From positions 1-10,246 of the forward strand of contig JAEWVM010000200.1 of the NCBI GenBank assembly GCA_023396615.1: a stretch of DNA of 10,246 nt, read 5' to 3'. Positions 6,702 through 10,246 of the stretch are shown one piece after another (the stretch's first letter is position 1; each line of letters begins with the position of its first letter). The notes beneath the pieces were generated by a model that made no database searches, was not told the origin of the DNA, and saw only the letters and a list, made by a program, of their open reading frames with translations. The stretch comes from Spirochaetota bacterium. GTDB taxonomy: Bacteria; Spirochaetota; UBA4802; JAFGJZ01. Position numbers and translations under genes: made by a program.

Positions 6702-7679
6702 ATGAAGATATTATTTCTTTTATCATTATTATTGGCTGCACAGACAAGCCATTCATCAGGTCTTTTAATATCTGAAATTTCTCCGGCAGGTAGTCCTTGT
6801 GATTGGGTTGAAATATATTTCTATTCTGATATTTTTGAAAAAAAAGATATATCAAAATTGTATCTTACAGTTTATTACGGAAGCGAAGAAATTCTTTCGG
6901 AATATCCTGTTTCAATTTGTTCTAGGAATCTTTTGGAAACTCCTTATGATGACAGATACGTTGTTGTGCGTTTCTGTGAAGGAGTTGATGAAACTGATTA
7001 TACAGGAGACAGCAATAAAAACGGGGTCATTGATGTTTATGTTAAAGGATCAAGCCCTTGGAATACAGATTCTGTTATAGGACTTGATGATGATTCAAAT
7101 ATTGATAATGGGGCAATTGATTTTGCGGCATATTCCGCGTATGACGAGTCGGTTAATTCTACTGTTTTGTCGTATCTTATTTCTGCTGTTTCTGTCGGTG
7201 TTTGGTCTGTATCTGATCGTGCTGAAAAATCATTCATTGATATTGGGTTAAAAGGTCTTTCTTCGGACCAAAGTATTATTAGATTAGGAAAAGATACAAA
7301 TTCAAAAAATGATTTTGTTGTCACTGATGCTCCAACACCAGGAAATGATAATATCTACTCAAAGAGAAGTTCCGAGTCTTTTTCATTGGGATTAAAAGAT
7401 AAATATCTTATAGAAGAATTTTCCGGAAAAGATTTTGTTTCTATAAATATTTCCTTGCAGTGCTCTTTGCGTTTTAGGATTTACTCTACAAACGGAATAC
7501 AGAAATACGAGTCTCAGCTTTTTAAAGATGTTCAGCCGGGAATTTTTAAAATCAGGCTTGAACATTCAGTTATTAAGAAGTTAAGAAGCGGAATGTATAT
7601 AATTTGTTTTACAGGAGTTGCAAAAAGCGGAAGCATAAAGAATTCAAAGACTCTTATAATTGTTAACAGGTATAAATGA
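6702..7679 (+). CDS. Secreted lamin-tail-domain (LTD) protein with C-terminal sorting-like domain
   Basis: This 325-residue exported protein opens with a signal peptide (MKILFLLSLLLAAQTSHSSG, 1-20). A long lamin-tail-like domain follows. It starts with LLISEISPAGSPCDWVEIY (21-39), matching the family's opening strand and the xWVE-type motif, and ends with the typical DFVVTDAPTPGNDN (204-217). Inside, GDSNKNGVID (102-111) resembles a calcium-binding loop with Asp/Asn at positions 1, 3, 5 and 9. Residues about 232-324 look like a FlgD-Ig or type IX sorting-type domain: LRFRIYSTNG, then LRSGMYIICF, and a terminal KTLIIVNR. LTDs are Ig-like and in bacteria occur on surface proteins and next to extracellular nucleases or phosphoesterases; no catalytic domain is seen here. 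No Shine-Dalgarno precedes ATG 6702. The gene overlaps the next by ATGA (7676-7679). Localisation is well supported; function is unknown. Confidence 0.8.
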   Translation: MKILFLLSLLLAAQTSHSSGLLISEISPAGSPCDWVEIYFYSDIFEKKDISKLYLTVYYGSEEILSEYPVSICSRNLLETPYDDRYVVVRFCEGVDETDYTGDSNKNGVIDVYVKGSSPWNTDSVIGLDDDSNIDNGAIDFAAYSAYDESVNSTVLSYLISAVSVGVWSVSDRAEKSFIDIGLKGLSSDQSIIRLGKDTNSKNDFVVTDAPTPGNDNIYSKRSSESFSLGLKDKYLIEEFSGKDFVSINISLQCSLRFRIYSTNGIQKYESQLFKDVQPGIFKIRLEHSVIKKLRSGMYIICFTGVAKSGSIKNSKTLIIVNRYK

Positions 7680-8941
7680 GAGTTGTAATTCTTTGTCTTG
7701 CATTATTGAATATTGCGGCATTCGATTATAACTCCCAGTCGTCGGTTTTTTCATGCGAAAGAAGCATTTATGCTGAAAGTCCATTGTCATATGCGGAAGA
7801 AGCTGGCAGCATTTGTGATGTTAAGCACAAATTTATATCCGTTTCATACGCTCGCCCATACGGAATTAGCCAACTACATTCTTCTTCATTAGTTGCCGGA
7901 CTAACTTTTGATAGTTATGACTGTTATTTGTCGGGGAATTTTTTCGGCAGCAGTTTCTATTCTGAAACGAAAATTCGTGCAGGTACCAATTATGCTTTTA
8001 AGTATATCGGTTTTGGTGTCAGTGCGGATTTCCTTAGGTATGGAATTAATTGCGACGGTAGAAATTATTCCAAGTGGCTAAATGACTACAATGCGGGTGT
8101 GATTATTCGTCCAGTGCGTTTTGTCCGTGTGGGAATTTATCAGAGAGGAATTGTTTCACGATTTGATGAAAGCCGAGAGCTTTACCCTTCTATGTTTTCG
8201 GCCGGAATTTCTATAGCTCCTTTTTCCGGTGCTGAAATTATCTCAAATATTAATTATATAGATAATAAGATAGTGAAACTCTTCGAGCTATCGTTTAATC
8301 TTGCAAAAAATTTCAATTGTTCGGTCGGTTATTCTCCTGATTCGTCGATTTATTCTGTTGGAGGAACATTATATTATAATAATTGCCGATTGCAATATTC
8401 ATTAATGAATCATTCTGTTCTGGGTGTTACGCATAATTTCAGTGTTTCATTTGTTTGGGGAGAAGTTGTTCTGCCGAATACTGTGATTGAAATTTCTAAG
8501 AAGTATAAGTATCGCTTTGAAGAATCGATTGACATTCAGCGGGCAGGGTTAGACGAGCTGCTTTCTATCGAAGGCATGACTGTAGAAATCGCACAGCGTA
8601 TAATTGCATATAGAGAAAGATTTGGAAAGATAAGCCGGAAGTCACTTGTTCAAATTGGTGCTGAAGGTGAGCTATTAGAGTCTATAATCAGGCGAGTTGA
8701 AAATCTTTCAGAGACTGAAGTCAAAAAACATCATGAAAATAAATTCGTATATAAGCCAAAAAAAAGTAAAACCTATTTATTCAATCAACTTGTTTCTGCG
8801 GGTGTTCTTCATTCAAAAGCTTTGCGTATCGCAGATGATTTTATGATTAGAGGTAAAACTTATGTGTTAAACGGTATTGAAAGATACGAACTAGAAAAAC
8901 AGATATTAATCAGGGTCATAGACATATGTTCAAACTATTAA
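7676..8941 (+). CDS. Outer-membrane barrel-like protein with C-terminal ComEA-like helix-hairpin-helix domain
   Basis: This is a 421-residue exported protein. A short signal peptide (about 1-15, MRVVILCLALLNIAAF) precedes about 245 residues of alternating aromatic/polar strands that read as an outer-membrane beta-barrel. They include SYARPYGISQL (57-67), a pattern known from PorV-like or UPF0164-like barrel proteins. After a linker, IDIQRAGLDELLSIEGM (285-301) and IAQRIIAYRERFGKIS (305-320) form a ComEA-type HHH, normally a sequence-independent DNA-binding unit. The helix-capping GIG is degenerate (IEGMT, IGAEG). A basic linker, KYKPKKSK-like around 355-365, leads to a second, weaker HHH-like stretch (about 366-405). 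The start ATG overlaps the previous stop (ATGA), with AGG at 7668-7670. The stop overlaps the next gene by 16 bases. The HHH is clear; the barrel is inferred. Seven cysteines in the mature chain are unusual. DNA binding is possible but unproven. Confidence 0.75.
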   Translation: MRVVILCLALLNIAAFDYNSQSSVFSCERSIYAESPLSYAEEAGSICDVKHKFISVSYARPYGISQLHSSSLVAGLTFDSYDCYLSGNFFGSSFYSETKIRAGTNYAFKYIGFGVSADFLRYGINCDGRNYSKWLNDYNAGVIIRPVRFVRVGIYQRGIVSRFDESRELYPSMFSAGISIAPFSGAEIISNINYIDNKIVKLFELSFNLAKNFNCSVGYSPDSSIYSVGGTLYYNNCRLQYSLMNHSVLGVTHNFSVSFVWGEVVLPNTVIEISKKYKYRFEESIDIQRAGLDELLSIEGMTVEIAQRIIAYRERFGKISRKSLVQIGAEGELLESIIRRVENLSETEVKKHHENKFVYKPKKSKTYLFNQLVSAGVLHSKALRIADDFMIRGKTYVLNGIERYELEKQILIRVIDICSNY

Positions 8942-10246
8942 CTATTTATGTTCTATTTCCATGTACAATGCTTTTATCTTTTGTTGACGGAGATATGGAT
9001 TATGAATATTCAAAAAAAGGATCTGAAGAGAAAAAAAATATATTTAGCCATTTTCTATTTAGTTTTGGAAGTTCATCATTCTTTGATTATTCAAGAAAAA
9101 GCGATATGATTAATAAAAAAAATTCGTATTCATGGAATGCGCGAATTTCTTCAGCAGACAGAATTAAAATATTAGCAGGAAATTATCATGCGAAGTTTTC
9201 AAGCGGAATGATATTGTCAAGGCTGAATTCAGCTTCTAATAATCCGTTTCTTTCTTCAACTATGCGCACTCAGAGTGATCCCTTTCTTCCTGAAACGAAT
9301 GCAAATATAAATGATTCATTGTTCGGTTCTGCAATCAGTTATTCAATAATGAATTTAGACAATGTAAAATTAAAGATACATATGTTCTATTCTGATAAAA
9401 AGTCATATATTACGTCTTCTGAATATGAAGAGAATGAAACAAATAGAAGTTATTTGTCTTTAAATTCTTCTGACGTATTAGATAAAGAAGAAATAGTATC
9501 TTCAAAAATATCGGGCTATTCTTTATGCTTTAGTTATCAATTATTAAAAATAAATGTCAATGGGCTGTATTCTCTTGCTGAAAGCAGTTCAGGAAGATTG
9601 TACTCGCAAGGAAATGATCATTATTCCGCTTCATCTCTATATTTATCGTTCGGTATAAAACGGTCGGAAATATTTACTGAAATGTGTTTTAGCCGTTCGG
9701 AAGATAGTTGTTCTGCCGAAACTCTTTCTTATCAGTATGGGATGAAGCATGTTGAGAAAAAATACATGATTTCATTCGTCGGCAAAAATATGTCTGAAAA
9801 AATAAATCTTCCTTTCGGATCTCCCTGCAGAGGAAAAACTCCTTCAATGCAATATTCATTTGCGGGATATTTGTATATGACGGATAAAATCAAAACAGGT
9901 GCGGAAATAGAACAGACACAGTATAAGAAAATGAGTCAGTCAGAGACTCATTTGATTAATGAAAAAATATTCGGCGAAATTGAAGTTGTTAAAAATCTTT
10001 ATATAAACGGAGATTATTGCCGAACAAAATATTACTGGAAAACTGATGAAGTTTCAGATGCGCTTTCCGCGGAAATGAAATTATTCTTAAAACATGTGGT
10101 GTTAAATCATTCTTTTTCAAAGAATGATGCTCGAAAAAAAATTAAAAGTGAATTTGAAACTCGATCATTAAATGCATTTTGCGCGAACATGTATTATGTA
10201 TGTATTCTGGGAAAAGACTCATACTATTCTACAAGGAATAATCTAT
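8926..10246 (+). CDS. Large outer-membrane beta-barrel-like protein (3' end beyond window)
   Basis: An open frame runs from ATG 8926 to the right edge without a stop (440 complete codons); it was found by direct translation. A hydrophobic start (MFKLLTIYVLFPCTMLLSFV, 1-20) is a probable signal peptide. The rest alternates polar and aromatic residues, with many Ser, Tyr, Phe and Asn, as in outer-membrane barrels. ILAGNYHAKFSSGMILSR (82-99) resembles the GDYxxxFGQGLxL segment of Bacteroidota/Chlorobi proteins in which HHH repeats precede a barrel. Here no HHH is visible in this chain, but one ends the preceding gene. The two genes overlap by 16 bases in different frames, and AGGG at 8912-8915 is 10 bases upstream. 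The separate signal peptide supports a true start rather than a frameshift product. The function is not known; a surface pore or receptor partner of the HHH protein is inferred. Confidence 0.7.
   Translation, partial: MFKLLTIYVLFPCTMLLSFVDGDMDYEYSKKGSEEKKNIFSHFLFSFGSSSFFDYSRKSDMINKKNSYSWNARISSADRIKILAGNYHAKFSSGMILSRLNSASNNPFLSSTMRTQSDPFLPETNANINDSLFGSAISYSIMNLDNVKLKIHMFYSDKKSYITSSEYEENETNRSYLSLNSSDVLDKEEIVSSKISGYSLCFSYQLLKINVNGLYSLAESSSGRLYSQGNDHYSASSLYLSFGIKRSEIFTEMCFSRSEDSCSAETLSYQYGMKHVEKKYMISFVGKNMSEKINLPFGSPCRGKTPSMQYSFAGYLYMTDKIKTGAEIEQTQYKKMSQSETHLINEKIFGEIEVVKNLYINGDYCRTKYYWKTDEVSDALSAEMKLFLKHVVLNHSFSKNDARKKIKSEFETRSLNAFCANMYYVCILGKDSYYSTRNNL

Noticed and set aside
6601..6855. 84-codon minus-strand open frame spanning the divergent intergenic region
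   Set aside because: It covers the region that must hold promoters for both flanking genes, is antisense to the LTD signal peptide, and its Ile/Lys/Phe-rich translation is what AT-rich DNA gives by chance.
7037..7324. 95-codon minus-strand open frame opposite the lamin-tail gene
   Set aside because: It is antisense to a well-supported gene, without a ribosome-binding site or recognisable motif.
8926..8941. Possible frameshift joining the HHH-barrel gene and the following barrel gene into one protein
   Set aside because: The second gene begins with its own ATG, a signal-peptide-like start and an AGGG upstream, and no slippery heptamer is evident in the overlap. Two overlapping genes explain the data better.

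Overview
This is an AT-rich bacterial chromosomal window from a Gram-negative-type organism. The evidence is two signal-peptide proteins that read as outer-membrane beta-barrels, GDP-mannose metabolism, and purine-rich ribosome-binding sites (GAGG or GGAGG) on most genes. The lamin-tail-domain protein with a T9SS/FlgD-like C-terminal domain, together with ComEA-like helix-hairpin-helix (HHH) plus barrel proteins, resembles gene sets of the Fibrobacterota/Chlorobi/Bacteroidota/KSB1 side of the bacterial tree. That placement is inference; no marker here fixes the phylum. I see no rRNA, tRNA, CRISPR array, transposase or phage gene. No gene-free stretch exceeds 300 bases; the longest is 3287-3460.

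Left block (1-3286, all minus strand). In transcription order there is a small protein with two ribbon-helix-helix-like segments (3286-2789), then glutaminyl-tRNA synthetase glnS (2730-1051), which ends in a terminator hairpin whose stem begins with the stop codon. A separate unit follows: a stand-alone PTS EIIA protein of the PtsN/fructose type (GTG start at 969), overlapping by 11 bases the 5' part of ruvB, whose C-terminal half lies beyond the left edge.

Middle block. From the divergent region 3287-3460, which carries a near-perfect dyad, manC (3461-4885, plus) encodes the bifunctional GDP-mannose pyrophosphorylase/phosphomannose isomerase. It converges on a minus-strand CPA2-type cation/proton antiporter fused to a second PTS EIIA domain (6613-4919). 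So two EIIA domains with conserved phospho-acceptor histidines lie within about 6 kb, one free and one attached to a transporter.

Right block (6702-10246, plus). Three exported proteins form a tightly coupled cluster (4-base ATGA overlap, then a 16-base overlap). They are a lamin-tail-domain protein with a C-terminal sorting-like domain, an outer-membrane barrel-like protein ending in a ComEA-like HHH, and a large outer-membrane barrel-like protein that runs off the right edge. The last was found by direct translation because it has no stop inside the window. This cluster is the best candidate for an undescribed system: a cell-surface or periplasmic module with DNA-binding-type domains, possibly for DNA handling or for surface-protein export.
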